Positions 1 to 8,541 are shown, numbered from the stretch's first letter. The stretch is 64,000 bases of DNA from Microbulbifer yueqingensis (GCF_900100355.1 NZ_FNFH01000004.1:62001-126000), one strand, 5' to 3'. Numbers and translations: made by a program. Notes: generated by a model not told the origin, from the letters alone.

Positions 1-22
1 TGATTTCGACGGAGAGTTTCAT
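1..22 (-). CDS. Start of a truncated gene downstream of the TonB receptor
   Basis: Only the first seven codons are inside the window (MKLSVEI). A strong ribosome binding site, GGAGGT, lies just upstream of the ATG at 22-20. It is co-oriented with the TonB-dependent receptor, about 60 nt after that gene's stop, so it is probably the next gene of the same TPP-riboswitch operon. The MKLSVEI start resembles YkoF/MTH1187-type thiamine-binding proteins, which are known companions of such receptors. Seven residues are far too few to prove that, so the product is a guess and only the start site is supported. Confidence 0.5.
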
Positions 23-54
23 AAGCTACCTCCAGACAGTGTTGCCCGGAAAAT

Positions 55-77
55 GCGGGCGGTTGGTAGCCGCCCGC
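55..77 (-). terminator. GC-rich hairpin after the TonB receptor gene
   Basis: An inverted repeat of GCGGGCGG and CCGCCCGC is followed on the minus strand by ATTTTCC. It sits between the receptor stop and the next start codon. The T-run is short, so it may act as a partial terminator or an mRNA-stabilising hairpin rather than a full stop. Confidence 0.35.
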
Positions 78-82
78 CCGGA

Positions 83-2230
83 TTAAAAGGTGTAACTGCC
101 GGAAATTCCCGCTACCCGCGGCTCGCCGTACTGGTAGTAAGGCTCGGGCGCATAGCCGTTGGCCGGGTTGTTGCCGAACTGGTTGCTGAAGTAGAAGCCG
201 CGGGTGTAGTAGTCCTCGTCCGTGAGGTTGCGGCCCCAGAGCGAGGCCTCCCAGTTGTTGCCGCGGTATGTCAGGCGCGCGTTCAGCAGCTCGTAGGCGA
301 TGGATTTCTCGTCGTGGCTGTTGGAGAAATAGAAGGAATCCTTGCCTTCCACCTCGACGCGCAGCAGCAGGCTGGGCGTAAAGGCGTATTCCGCACCGGT
401 AAAGTACTGGTAATTGGGGGCGTGGGCCACGTCACGGCCATCCAGGTCCACCGGTGCCAGCGCGATGCCGTTCCAGTCGTCGCGGGCATCCACATGCGAG
501 GTGCTGACGAAATCCACGAACTCGGCATCCAGCCAGCCCGCCGAGGCGAACAGGCGCAGGGAGTCAGTGGCCAGGTAGTTCAGCTCCACTTCCAGCCCGG
601 TGGTCGCGCCGCCGGCGGCGTTGGCCAGGAAGTCGTCGAAGGAGAAGTCGGCCGGGTCGAAGATCGACTGCTTGGCCTGTACGTCACTGCGGTCCTGGTA
701 GAAGGCCGCCAGTTGTGCCTGCAGCCGGTTTTCCAGCCACGCGCCCTTGAGGCCCAGCTCGTAATTCAGCATGTGCTCGGTATCGAATGCGAACACATCG
801 CTGCCGATAGCCGGGTTGGTGGCCGAGGCAGAGATAATACGGCCATTGATGCCGCCCGCCTTGTAGCCGCGGGATACGGTGGCGTAAACGAGCCTGTCGT
901 CGGCGTACGCGTATTCCAGGGTCACATTGCCGCCCCACAGGTTCTCGCTGTTACTGGAATCGACCGCGAGCGAGTCAGCGTATTCTGCCGTGCGCTTCTC
1001 CAGCCGCAGGCCGGTAACCAGGGCGAGGGTCTCAGTGAGTGCGGTGCGCAGCTGGCCGTAGAGGGCGCTGTTTTGGGTATCAAACTGGCTGGTAAAGCTC
1101 TGCTTGCGCTCCAGGCCCTCGCTCTCATCGCGGAAATATGCACCGGCCACCCAGGTGGTGCGGCCGCCGAACAGGGCGGACGCGTCGGTCGACAGCAGGC
1201 GCAGGTCGGCGCTCAGGTTGTCCCGCTCGCGCTGGTAGTTGTCGGTGGAGCTGTATTCCCACGGATGGAAACCCACGTAGGTCCAGTCCTCGTCGTAGCC
1301 GTACTCGGTATCCGAGTCGGCGGCGCTCAGGGTGGATTCCAGGGTGAACAGCTCGCTGCCGGACCAGCGGGCGACCAGGGAGCCTGCCAGCGTCTGCTGC
1401 CGGTCGTGGCCCGGCTGGTCGGAGAGGGTCGTCCGGGTGTTGTATAGCGAGAAGGCGTCGTAGCCGTTGTCCACATCAATATGCAGCGCAGTGAGGTCCA
1501 GCTGCAGGTCGTCGCTGGCCTGGTAGCGCAGCTTACCGCGCAGTACCGACTCGTCGATGTTGTTGGTGTCGCTGCGGCCCAGGAAGTCATTCTCGATATA
1601 GCCGTCGGACTGCTGCTTGCGCGCTGCCAGGCGAATAGAGAGCCTGTCGGTCAGGGCGCCGCTGCCCACCGCAGATACGGTGCGGCCGTTGTATTCCGCC
1701 ACTTCGGCGGAGACCTTCTCCATGGGTTCGGCGGTGGGGGCCGCACTGGTCATGTTGACCAGGCCGGCCAGGGCGTTGGCGCCGTAGGCGGTGCCCTGCG
1801 GGCCGCGCAGGATTTCCACCTGCTGCATGTCCAGGGTGCTGGCGGCCAGCCCCAGGCCGGTGAAGTCGATACCGTCGATGACCAGGCCCACGGAGGGGTT
1901 CACCGGATCGATAAACTGGCTGCGCTCGCCGATACCGCGAATCTGGATAAAGCGGCCGCGGGAGGCGCCGGCGGCAAAATTGACGTTGGGGGCAAGGCCA
2001 AGCAGCTGGTCCAGGTTGCCTGCACCACGCGCACTGATGGCGTCTTCACCCAGGACGGTGACGCTGGTGGGCAGGTCCAGCTGGTTGGTGTCGCGGAGCT
2101 CGCCGGTGACGATCACCTGCTCCAGGCCGGCCTGGCCGGATTCGGTCTCCGCGCACGCCTGGGCTGCGGACAGGCTGCCAGCGAGTGCGATTGACCAGGC
2201 AATGGGTTTTATTCTGTTGGCGGTATTCAT
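83..2230 (-). CDS. TonB-dependent outer-membrane receptor under TPP riboswitch control, probable thiamin-compound uptake
   Basis: The 715-residue protein has a signal peptide (residues 1-27, ending ACA), a TonB-box-like EQVIVTG at 37-43, then a plug domain containing the typical VEILRGPQGTAYGANALAG segment. A long beta-barrel region follows and ends in SGSYTF, with the terminal Phe usual for outer-membrane proteins. It should import a bulky substrate across the outer membrane using TonB energy. The substrate is inferred from control: a TPP riboswitch lies directly upstream on the same strand, and TPP-controlled TonB receptors (OMR1 type) are known candidates for thiamin or precursor uptake. 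The ATG at 2230 is preceded by GAGAG. The barrel itself does not identify the ligand. Confidence 0.9.
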   Translation of the reverse strand: MNTANRIKPIAWSIALAGSLSAAQACAETESGQAGLEQVIVTGELRDTNQLDLPTSVTVLGEDAISARGAGNLDQLLGLAPNVNFAAGASRGRFIQIRGIGERSQFIDPVNPSVGLVIDGIDFTGLGLAASTLDMQQVEILRGPQGTAYGANALAGLVNMTSAAPTAEPMEKVSAEVAEYNGRTVSAVGSGALTDRLSIRLAARKQQSDGYIENDFLGRSDTNNIDESVLRGKLRYQASDDLQLDLTALHIDVDNGYDAFSLYNTRTTLSDQPGHDRQQTLAGSLVARWSGSELFTLESTLSAADSDTEYGYDEDWTYVGFHPWEYSSTDNYQRERDNLSADLRLLSTDASALFGGRTTWVAGAYFRDESEGLERKQSFTSQFDTQNSALYGQLRTALTETLALVTGLRLEKRTAEYADSLAVDSSNSENLWGGNVTLEYAYADDRLVYATVSRGYKAGGINGRIISASATNPAIGSDVFAFDTEHMLNYELGLKGAWLENRLQAQLAAFYQDRSDVQAKQSIFDPADFSFDDFLANAAGGATTGLEVELNYLATDSLRLFASAGWLDAEFVDFVSTSHVDARDDWNGIALAPVDLDGRDVAHAPNYQYFTGAEYAFTPSLLLRVEVEGKDSFYFSNSHDEKSIAYELLNARLTYRGNNWEASLWGRNLTDEDYYTRGFYFSNQFGNNPANGYAPEPYYQYGEPRVAGISGSYTF

Positions 2231-2296
2231 GGTTCTCTCTCGGCAAAACGTAAGTGAAAGAGACCCGGAGTGCGACGTGGGGAAGATCTTGATCTT

Positions 2297-2399
2297 TACC
2301 TATTCCTACGCCGGTATTAACCGGATCAGGTTCAAGGGTTCGCGCCGCGGTACCTTACCGGTACGGGCACATCTCAGGCCGGAGCCACCCCTCAGGTGT
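2297..2399 (-). promoter_or_regulatory. TPP riboswitch (THI element)
   Basis: Read on the minus strand, this leader contains the conserved THI-box parts in order: CTGAGGGGTG, then GGCCTGAGATG, then GAACCCTTGAACCTGATC, then GGTTAATACCGGCGTAGGAA. The outer ends (ACACCT and AGGT) can pair as P1. It ends about 67 nt before the receptor start codon. By analogy with gammaproteobacterial THI elements, TPP binding should reduce expression of the receptor and downstream genes. Whether this works by termination or by blocking translation cannot be decided by eye. Confidence 0.95.
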
Positions 2400-2456
2400 T
2401 GCGGGCGCGATGATAGCAGAAGTTATACTGGTTGGTAATTAGCCAGAGGATAAGCC

Positions 2457-3254
2457 ATGCAGGAGAATACACACGCCCTGTTCCTGTCCCACGGCGGGGG
2501 CCCCATGCCCCTGCTGGGCGACGCCGGGCATACCGAAATGGTCCAGTGCCTGCAGGATATCGCCGGCCGGATCGGGCGGCCCTCCGCCATCCTGGTGATC
2601 AGTGCTCACTGGGAGGAAGGCGTACCCACCGTGACGGCGGCAGCGAACCCCGGGCTTGTTTACGATTATTACGGCTTCCCGGAAGAGTCCTATGCGATCC
2701 AGTATCCCTGCCCGGGAGATCCGGGGCTGGCGCGAGCGATTCATGACAGCCTGCAGGATTGTGGCATGAGTGCGCGACTGGATTCCGGGCGCGGTTTCGA
2801 CCACGGGCTGTTCGTGCCGCTGAAGATCATGTACCCGGAGGCGGACATTCCCAGCATACAACTGTCGCTGGTCAACAGCCTGGATCCCGAAATGCATATG
2901 GAAATGGGGCGGGCGCTCCGGGCCCTACCCCGCGATAACCTGCTGGTGATCGGCTCCGGGTTTTCCTTCCACAATATGAAGGCGTTCTTCGCACCGGAAA
3001 CCTCCGAGACCCGGGAAAAGAATGTCGCCTTTGAAGACTGGCTGCTGGAGACCTGCGGCAGCGCGGACCTCAGTGAGAAAGAGCGGGCGGCGCGACTGGC
3101 GGACTGGGCAAACGCGCCGGGTGCGCGTTACTGCCATCCGCGCGAGGAGCACCTGTTGCCCCTGCACGTCTGTTACGGTTTCACGGGGTCGCGGTGCAGC
3201 GAGTCTTTTGAGCTGCAAATACTGAACAAGAAAGCCAGCATGTATCTCTGGTAA
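2457..3254 (+). CDS. ygiD: DODA-type extradiol dioxygenase (YgiD/LigB family)
   Basis: The 265-residue cytosolic enzyme matches the 4,5-DOPA extradiol dioxygenase family, which opens catechol-type rings using one metal ion. Visible signatures are SHGGGP (His12), SAHWE (His51), FDHGLFVPL (His116), GSGFSFHN (His172) and CHPREEHLLPL near the C-terminus. Length matches the family (about 260). The start is supported by AGAGGA upstream of the ATG. It diverges from the TPP-controlled receptor and is followed 41 nt later by a cupin gene, possibly co-transcribed. The true substrate is unknown; bacterial members are often annotated only by similarity to plant DODA. Confidence 0.88.
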   Translation: MQENTHALFLSHGGGPMPLLGDAGHTEMVQCLQDIAGRIGRPSAILVISAHWEEGVPTVTAAANPGLVYDYYGFPEESYAIQYPCPGDPGLARAIHDSLQDCGMSARLDSGRGFDHGLFVPLKIMYPEADIPSIQLSLVNSLDPEMHMEMGRALRALPRDNLLVIGSGFSFHNMKAFFAPETSETREKNVAFEDWLLETCGSADLSEKERAARLADWANAPGARYCHPREEHLLPLHVCYGFTGSRCSESFELQILNKKASMYLW

Positions 3255-3295
3255 TTTGCCCACACATCGAGAGTGGCAAGTCGGGAGTAAAGGCC

Positions 3296-3622
3296 ATGGA
3301 AATTCATAATCTTTTCGCGCACTTGCCGAAAGCTGTCAACGGTGAATTATTCGAAGACCTGCTTGCCGCCGGCCCGGTACGCATCGAGCGGATCGTCTCG
3401 CACGGACAGGTGACCCCGGCGGGAGAGTGGTACAATCAGGAAGAGGGCGAGTGGGTGCTCGTGTTACGCGGTGGCGCCCGCATCGAATTCGCGGACGGCA
3501 CTGAGGTAGCACTCGGCGAGGGTGATTACCTTAATATCCCCGCACATGTACGTCACCGCGTCAGCTGGACGGACCCTGAGCGACAGACGGTGTGGCTGGC
3601 GGTGTTCTATCGGCAGGAGTGA
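3296..3622 (+). CDS. Small cupin-domain protein
   Basis: A 108-residue single-domain protein with the cupin beta-barrel pattern: GEWVLVLRGGARIEF, then GDYLNIPAHVRHRVSWTDP. His residues in the second motif (IPAHVRHRV) are candidate metal ligands. The first motif lacks the usual HxH, so the metal site looks incomplete. It follows the dioxygenase-like gene closely on the same strand and may be in one transcript. Similar small cupins are annotated as metal-binding or sugar-isomerase-like proteins; no specific reaction can be assigned. Confidence 0.8.
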   Translation: MEIHNLFAHLPKAVNGELFEDLLAAGPVRIERIVSHGQVTPAGEWYNQEEGEWVLVLRGGARIEFADGTEVALGEGDYLNIPAHVRHRVSWTDPERQTVWLAVFYRQE

Positions 3623-3837
3623 GTTACTTGCCGAAACCAATTCTTCAAAACCTGGGCGCACTTATCACCAGCTTCCAGACTTTTACGCAATAGCTGAAGC
3701 AGGGCCCCTGGCTTTGATTCAATCCGGAAACATCAGGCCGGGCCGACGCAGATTTATTTCAATTGCTCAACTACCCAATACCCAATTCATTCCCGTTAAA
3801 TAACTACCGTTACGTCACCCTGTAGCAATTCCAACAA
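3623..3837. other. Intergenic stretch without a convincing gene
   Basis: This stretch separates the cupin gene from the terminator of the convergent alkaline phosphatase gene. A short open frame overlaps the cupin 3' end in another frame, but it has no recognisable domain, compositional bias or ribosome binding site. I see no structured RNA signature. Confidence 0.5.
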
Positions 3838-3872
3838 GAAGCCCCGGCAGCGCTGCCACTGCCGGGGCTTTC
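3838..3872 (-). terminator. Intrinsic terminator of the alkaline phosphatase gene
   Basis: A strong hairpin, with AGCCCCGGCAG pairing to CTGCCGGGGCT, ends about 24 nt past the phosphatase stop codon on the minus strand. The T-run after it is interrupted (TTCTTGTT). The stem is also transcribed on the plus strand, where it may stop read-through from the cupin operon. Confidence 0.7.
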
Positions 3873-3892
3873 ACAATATCCGGATTACAGGA

Positions 3893-5461
3893 TCAGTCGG
3901 CCAGCAGGCCTCCCGAGTGGGCCATCACGTGGAAGAGATAACTCTGTTCGTGGGTGCCGGACAACAGGTGCGCACCCGGACCGCGGGCCCACACCCCCAC
4001 GTCCTCGCCACCGTGGGTTTCGGCATCGGACGGCACCAGCGCTTCCTGGTGGAAGCCGGTCGCGGTGGTGTCCACCTCGGTGAGGTCCTTGCGGCCGGTT
4101 TTCTGCGGCAGGCCATAGCGCACGTCGGCGTCGGTCTCTTTGCCCAGGGCGGCGAAACCGCGGCCGTTGGCGTAGCCCAGCGTGGTATAGGGCAGGCCGT
4201 CGGCGGCCCTGGCCGGTTCTGATTCCGGCTCGCCGCGGCTGTCATTGCCCACCACCTTGCCCAGGATCGGGTTGCCGCGGGTGGGGTAGCCGGCCATGGT
4301 GAACACGTGGCTGTGGTCGGCGGTGACGATGATCAGCGTGTCCTCGGCACTGGTCCTGTCCATGGCCACCTGCACCGCTTCAGCAAACTCCACCGCATCG
4401 TTCAGCGCGTTGTAGGCATTGCCGGCGTGGTGGCCGTGATCAATGCGGCCGCCCTCCACCATCAGGAAGTAGCCGTCGTCATTGCGCTTGAGTATTTCCA
4501 GCGCACTCGCGGTCATCTCTGACAGCGACGGCTCGCCGGCCTGGTCATTCTTGCGGTCGGCCTCGTAACGCATATGGGATGGCTCGAACAGGCCCAGCAG
4601 CTTGTCGGTCTTGGCGGGGTCGATGTCAACCAACGCATTGCGGTCCTCAACGTAGGCGGCACCCTGGTCGCGATAGCGCTGCTGCCATTCCCGCACCAGG
4701 TTGCGACCGTCCTCGCGCCGGCCGGCTGCGCCTTCCACGTCGGTCACATCCTTGGGCAGGAAGGCGCGGCGCCCCCCGCCGAGGATAACGTCGATGCCGT
4801 CACCGGCGGTAAGCTCCACTAGTTGCGCGGCGATGTCCCGGCAACCCTCCGGCGCACTGTACTCCCAGCCGCGCTCGGGCACCTTGGCAAAGGTGGCGGC
4901 GGGCGTGGCGTGGGTGATGCGCGCGGTGCTCACCACGCCGGTGCGCTTGCCGAGTCCCTCGGCCAGTTCCAGCGCGGTAACGAGTTCGCGGCCACGGCTG
5001 GCCGCGCAATCCCCGCGGGGTACGTCGCCGGTCACGCCGAACATGCCCGCACGGGTCTTCACGCCGGTCATGATGGCGCTCATGGTGCCGGCAGAATCGG
5101 CTGTCTGCTGGTTGGTATTGTAAGTCTTCACCAACCCGGAAAAGGGCATCTTCTCGAAGCTGAGGCGATACTCCTCGCCGTCCATGCCTTGCTGCTGGCC
5201 GGCCAGGATCCGCGCGGCGGTGACGGTGGAGATGCCCATGCCGTCGCCCACAAACAGGATGATGTTCTTTGCCGCACCCGGGGCGTTGTTGATCGGCTGC
5301 GCCGCGGCCTGCGCCAGCTGCTGCTGGCCGTCGGCGAACCAGGAACTGTCGCGCTGGGCCTTCGGCAGCGGGGCCGCCTGGGACTCTGCGGCAGCCGCGG
5401 GTGCTGCCCCGCATGCCATAAGCAGTGCCGCGGCCATCCCGATATTGTTTCTTGTACGCAT
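3893..5461 (-). CDS. phoA: Secreted PhoA-type alkaline phosphatase
   Basis: This 522-residue protein has a signal peptide (basic MRTRNN, hydrophobic core, Ala-rich cleavage region near 25). It carries the alkaline phosphatase signatures: VGDGMG (Asp73, metal), TADSAGTMSAIMTGVKT with nucleophile Ser123, MVEGGRIDHGHHAGNA and VTADHSHVFT (metal ligands), and GGEDVGVWARGPGAH near the C-terminus. It should release phosphate from monoesters in the periplasm or outside the cell. The open frame extends about 170 codons upstream, but that part overlaps the DUF971 gene. The ATG at 5461 has a GGGAG site and begins the signal peptide. No clear Pho box was found. Confidence 0.93.
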   Translation of the reverse strand: MRTRNNIGMAAALLMACGAAPAAAAESQAAPLPKAQRDSSWFADGQQQLAQAAAQPINNAPGAAKNIILFVGDGMGISTVTAARILAGQQQGMDGEEYRLSFEKMPFSGLVKTYNTNQQTADSAGTMSAIMTGVKTRAGMFGVTGDVPRGDCAASRGRELVTALELAEGLGKRTGVVSTARITHATPAATFAKVPERGWEYSAPEGCRDIAAQLVELTAGDGIDVILGGGRRAFLPKDVTDVEGAAGRREDGRNLVREWQQRYRDQGAAYVEDRNALVDIDPAKTDKLLGLFEPSHMRYEADRKNDQAGEPSLSEMTASALEILKRNDDGYFLMVEGGRIDHGHHAGNAYNALNDAVEFAEAVQVAMDRTSAEDTLIIVTADHSHVFTMAGYPTRGNPILGKVVGNDSRGEPESEPARAADGLPYTTLGYANGRGFAALGKETDADVRYGLPQKTGRKDLTEVDTTATGFHQEALVPSDAETHGGEDVGVWARGPGAHLLSGTHEQSYLFHVMAHSGGLLAD

Positions 5462-5676
5462 CAGTTTTCTCCCGTTCCCCACCGGCCCGCATGCTCTCGA
5501 CCGGGTCGCTGCAAGGTGAATTGCCAATTCCCGGATTGTACCGCCACCGGCGCGGGAATCCGCAGCCGCAGCTACAGATAGATGCCGTAACGCGGCGGGT
5601 TGAGGGGGAATATATCGGGCGAGTGTGACAGGACGAGGGATAAATAGAGAAGGGGAAAAGCAGTGCGGCCGCTGCC

Positions 5677-6063
5677 TCAGCCGATAATGCGCACCGGGCT
5701 CTCGTCCGGGTCGCGGCCGCGGCCGGCCTCCTGCAGGCGCCGCAGGTAGTCCTGCCAGTATTCTTCCTGCTTTTCGCACAGCTCGCGCAGGTAAGCCCAG
5801 GTGTAGATGCCGCTGTCGTGGCCGTCGTCGAACAGGATCTGCAGGGCGTAGCGTCCGGCGGTAGTGACACTCTCGATACCCACGTTGATCTTGCCGTGCA
5901 CCAGCTGTTCCTGGCCGGGGCCGTGGCCGCGCACCTCGGCACTGGGGGAATAGACCCGCAGGTATTCCGCCGGCAGGGTGCACTCCCGGTCGGGGTACAC
6001 CAGCTGCAGGCTCTTGTCGGCGCGGTCCAGGCGGATCTTTCCAGGCTTGATGGCGGGCTTCAT
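5677..6063 (-). CDS. DUF971 protein (gamma-butyrobetaine hydroxylase N-terminal-like domain)
   Basis: A 128-residue protein whose fold pattern matches the small DUF971/GBBH-like N-terminal domain: LPAEYLRVYSPSAEVRGH, INVGIESVTTAGRYALQILFDDGHDSGIYTWAYLREL. The family is widespread and lacks a defined biochemical role; the domain also appears fused to carnitine-synthesis hydroxylases. It starts 13 nt after the hslU stop on the same strand, the usual place for this family in Pseudomonas-like genomes, and is probably the last gene of the hslVU operon. No catalytic residues can be named. Confidence 0.85.
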   Translation of the reverse strand: MKPAIKPGKIRLDRADKSLQLVYPDRECTLPAEYLRVYSPSAEVRGHGPGQEQLVHGKINVGIESVTTAGRYALQILFDDGHDSGIYTWAYLRELCEKQEEYWQDYLRRLQEAGRGRDPDESPVRIIG

Positions 6064-6076
6064 GCCGGACTCCGGT

Positions 6077-7402
6077 TTAGAGGATGAAGCGCGACAGGTC
6101 TTCGTCCTGGCTCAGTTCGCCGAGCTGGGCATCCACGTAGGCCGCGTCGATGGTTACCGTCTGCCCGCCGTCGCCGGCATCGAAGGAGATCTCCTCCAGC
6201 AGGCGCTCCAGTACCGTGTGCAGGCGGCGCGCGCCGATGTTTTCGGTGCTCTCGTTGACCTGGAAGGCCACCTCGGCGATGCGGCGGATGCCGTCGTCGG
6301 TGAACTCCAGGTTCAGGCCCTCGGTGGCCAGCAGGGCCTTCTGCTGCTCGGTGAGCGACGCCGAGGGCTCGGTGAGGATGCGCTGGAAATCGTCGGAGGT
6401 GAGCGAGTCCAGCTCCACGCGGATCGGCAGGCGACCCTGCAGTTCGGGAATCAGGTCCGACGGCTTCGACAGGTGGAAGGCACCGGAGGCGATGAACAGG
6501 ATATGGTCGGTCTTGATCATACCGTGCTTGGTGGTGATGGTGCTGCCCTCGATCAGCGGCAGCAGGTCGCGCTGCACGCCCTCGCGGGAGACATCGGCAC
6601 CGCCGCTCTCCTGGCGCTTGGCCACCTTGTCGATCTCGTCGAGGAAGACAATGCCGTTCTGCTCGGCGGCCTGAATGGCGCGGTTCTTGATGTCCTCGTC
6701 GTTGACCATGCGCGCGGCTTCCTCGTCGGTCAGCTGCTTCATGGCCTGCTTGACGGTCATCTTGCGCTTTCTGGTCTTGCCCTGGGACATGTTGGAGAAC
6801 ATGCCCTGCAGCTGGTTGGTCATCTCTTCCATGCCCGGGGGCGCCATGATCTCCACCCCCATGGGTGCGGCGGAGACTTCGACCTCGATCTCCTTCTCAT
6901 CCAGCTGGCCCTCGCGCAGCTTCTTGCGGAACATCTGGCGTGTGCTGTTATCGCCGCGCTCGGCGGGATCGGTGCTGCGCGCCGGCGGCAGCAGGGCGTC
7001 GAGCACGCGGTCCTCGGCGGCATCCATGGCGCGCTGCTGTACGGACGCCATGGCCTTCTCGCGCTCGAGCTTGACCGCCATCTCCACCAGGTCGCGGACG
7101 ATGGACTCCACGTCGCGGCCCACGTAGCCCACCTCGGTGAACTTGGTGGCCTCCACCTTGATGAAGGGCGCCCCGGCCAGCTTGGCCAGCCGGCGGGCGA
7201 TCTCGGTCTTGCCGACACCGGTGGGGCCGATCATGAGGATGTTCTTGGGTGTGATCTCGGGGCGCAGCTCCTCGCTCACCTGCATGCGGCGCCAGCGGTT
7301 GCGCAGCGCAATGGCCACGGCGCGCTTGGCGTCCTTCTGGCCGACAATATGGCGGTCGAGTTCGTGGACGATTTCTCTGGGTGTCATCTGGGACTGGGAC
7401 AT
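6077..7402 (-). CDS. hslU: ATP-dependent protease HslVU, ATPase subunit HslU
   Basis: The 441-residue AAA+ unfoldase feeds substrates to the HslV peptidase. It shows the N-terminal TPREIV...[21 protein letters not shown] segment, Walker [10 protein letters not shown] (59-67), the I-domain insertion (about 110-230), Walker [13 protein letters not shown], and the sensor region [16 protein letters not shown]. The C-terminal DLSRFIL matches the tail that docks into HslV. Length is close to the E. coli protein (443). It lies downstream of hslV, separated by about 155 nt containing a palindromic repeat. Confidence 0.98.
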   Translation of the reverse strand: MSQSQMTPREIVHELDRHIVGQKDAKRAVAIALRNRWRRMQVSEELRPEITPKNILMIGPTGVGKTEIARRLAKLAGAPFIKVEATKFTEVGYVGRDVESIVRDLVEMAVKLEREKAMASVQQRAMDAAEDRVLDALLPPARSTDPAERGDNSTRQMFRKKLREGQLDEKEIEVEVSAAPMGVEIMAPPGMEEMTNQLQGMFSNMSQGKTRKRKMTVKQAMKQLTDEEAARMVNDEDIKNRAIQAAEQNGIVFLDEIDKVAKRQESGGADVSREGVQRDLLPLIEGSTITTKHGMIKTDHILFIASGAFHLSKPSDLIPELQGRLPIRVELDSLTSDDFQRILTEPSASLTEQQKALLATEGLNLEFTDDGIRRIAEVAFQVNESTENIGARRLHTVLERLLEEISFDAGDGGQTVTIDAAYVDAQLGELSQDEDLSRFIL

Positions 7403-7470
7403 GGAAATTCTCGTTTGTAAATCAGGAGCTGGTTGTCGCTACTCAGCGGTACCTAGAGACCGCCAGACCC

Positions 7471-7536
7471 GTCATACCGGCGCAGGCCGGTATCCAGTTC
7501 AGTGGTGCCTGGATTCCGGCCTCCGCCGGAATGACG
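7471..7536. repeat. REP-like palindrome between hslV and hslU
   Basis: A 66-bp imperfect palindrome with arms GTCATACCGGCGCAGGCCGG and TTCCGGCCTCCGCCGGAATG, plus an inner CCAG/CTGG pair. It belongs to the common GTCATnCCGGC intergenic palindrome type seen in many proteobacteria. It lies inside the hslVU operon and could affect mRNA stability or the ratio of the two subunits. Confidence 0.75.
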
Positions 7537-7558
7537 AAATAACTTTTCAGCAGCTTGC

Positions 7559-8098
7559 TCAATAACTCAATTCTTCGATGGTGTGGTTCTGGTTGGTGTA
7601 GACGCAGATATCACCGGCGATCTTCAGCCCCTGCTCGACGATGGTCCGGGCATCCAGTTCGGTATTGTCCAGCAGCGCGCGCGCCGCGGACTGGGCGAAG
7701 GGGCCGCCGGAGCCGATGGCGATCAGGTCGTCCTCGGGCTGGATTACGTCGCCATTGCCGGTGACGATCAGGCTGGCGGTCTCATCGGCCACGGCCAGCA
7801 GTGCCTCCAGCCGGCGCAGCGCCCGGTCGGTGCGCCAGTCCTTGGCCAGCTCGACGGCGGCGCGGGTCAGCTGGCCGCCGTGCGCCTCCAGCTTGGCCTC
7901 GAAGCGCTCGAACAGTGTGAAGGCATCGGCGGTGCCGCCGGCGAAGCCCGCGATCACCTTGTCCTTGTACAGGCGGCGCACCTTGCGCGCGTTGCCCTTC
8001 ATGATGGTGTTACCCATGGACACCTGGCCGTCGCCGCCGATCACGACCTTACCGTTGCGGCGACAGGAGAGAATGGTGGTTCCGCGATACTGTTCCAA
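7559..8098 (-). CDS. hslV: ATP-dependent protease HslVU, peptidase subunit HslV
   Basis: The 179-residue proteasome-like peptidase has the [25 protein letters not shown] start, GNARKVRRL and [18 protein letters not shown]. The catalytic N-terminal Thr is Thr7, so the first six residues (MEQYRG) would be removed as a propeptide; many relatives begin directly with MTTI. The start codon is TTG at 8098, chosen because GAGG lies 8 nt upstream and the residues match related propeptide-bearing HslV proteins. It is the first gene of the hslVU unit. A heat-shock-like promoter candidate lies upstream beyond a palindromic repeat. Confidence 0.97.
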   Translation of the reverse strand: MEQYRGTTILSCRRNGKVVIGGDGQVSMGNTIMKGNARKVRRLYKDKVIAGFAGGTADAFTLFERFEAKLEAHGGQLTRAAVELAKDWRTDRALRRLEALLAVADETASLIVTGNGDVIQPEDDLIAIGSGGPFAQSAARALLDNTELDARTIVEQGLKIAGDICVYTNQNHTIEELSY

Positions 8099-8128
8099 GG
8101 AGGGACCTCTTGAATTCGGGTTCTGGTT

Positions 8129-8197
8129 GTAGGAGCGGCCGCTGGCCGCGATGGCCGGGGTTTCCCAGCGATGGTCGCGGCCAGCGGCCGCTCCTAC
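8129..8197. repeat. GTAGGAGCGGC inverted repeat, copy 1
   Basis: A 69-bp palindrome with arms beginning GTAGGAGCGGCCGCTGGCCG and its complement, separated by a short variable centre. Two further copies with the same outer 13 bp occur at 26286-26355 and 29682-29758. All are intergenic, as expected of REP/BIME-like elements. It lies between the putative hslV promoter and the start codon, so it is likely transcribed. Confidence 0.85.
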
Positions 8198-8222
8198 GGG
8201 GATGTTCGTTACTGGTAGTGGT

Positions 8223-8251
8223 AAGTGTGGTCGACGGAGGGCTTTTTCAAT
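8223..8251 (-). promoter_or_regulatory. Possible heat-shock (sigma-32) promoter of hslVU
   Basis: On the minus strand TTGAAA (8250-8245) is followed after 14 nt by CCACACTT (8230-8223), roughly matching the sigma-32 pattern CTTGAAA and CCCCATnT. The -10 match is partial. It is plausible because hslVU is a classic heat-shock operon. Confidence 0.35.
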
Positions 8252-8290
8252 ACGCGGCGGTTAAAATGCGGTCACACTGCCACCGGAGCC

Positions 8291-8541
8291 GGGGAACCTC
8301 TGGGTAACTCCATAGCCGGTCTGCGGGACCTGAAGCGTGCAGATGCAAGGCGCCGCCCGCCGGGAATGGCAGGCCCTTTACAAGGGCGGCAACGCCGCAG
8401 ATGTGCGTTTCAGGCCCCGCCCGAAGGGGCCTCCAGAGTATTCCGGCCTGTTGAATGGCCACGACACTTCCGCGAAACTGCGCCGTAATTGTAAACCGCT
8501 CTGAAAGCCAGATTGGCCATGGAGTTACTCAGAGGTTCCCC
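8291..8541. mobile_element. 251-bp MITE-like element with 27-bp terminal inverted repeats
   Basis: Terminal repeats at 8291-8317 and 8515-8541 are complementary at 25 of 27 positions (both begin GGGGAACCTCTG when read inward, then TAACTCCAT). Inside is a second, imperfect inverted pair: GCGGGACCTGAAGCG near 8334 and CGTTTCAGGCCCCGC near 8417. There is no transposase and no credible open frame inside. Size, inverted ends and lack of coding capacity fit a non-autonomous element or a large structured repeat. No clear target duplication is visible. The right end abuts the GTG start of the DUF2798 gene and supplies its AGAGG site. Confidence 0.6.

Noticed and set aside
53-1447. A 464-codon open frame antisense to the TonB receptor
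   Set aside because: Composition (Val/Gly/Gln-rich) is typical of an antisense shadow; the opposite strand encodes a clear receptor.
3522-3803. A 93-codon open frame overlapping the cupin gene end
   Set aside because: No ribosome binding site, no domain, out of frame with a clear gene for half its length.
5462-5983. N-terminal extension of the alkaline phosphatase frame
   Set aside because: The extra residues are Arg/Pro-rich, overlap the DUF971 gene and precede a proper signal peptide with its own ribosome binding site.
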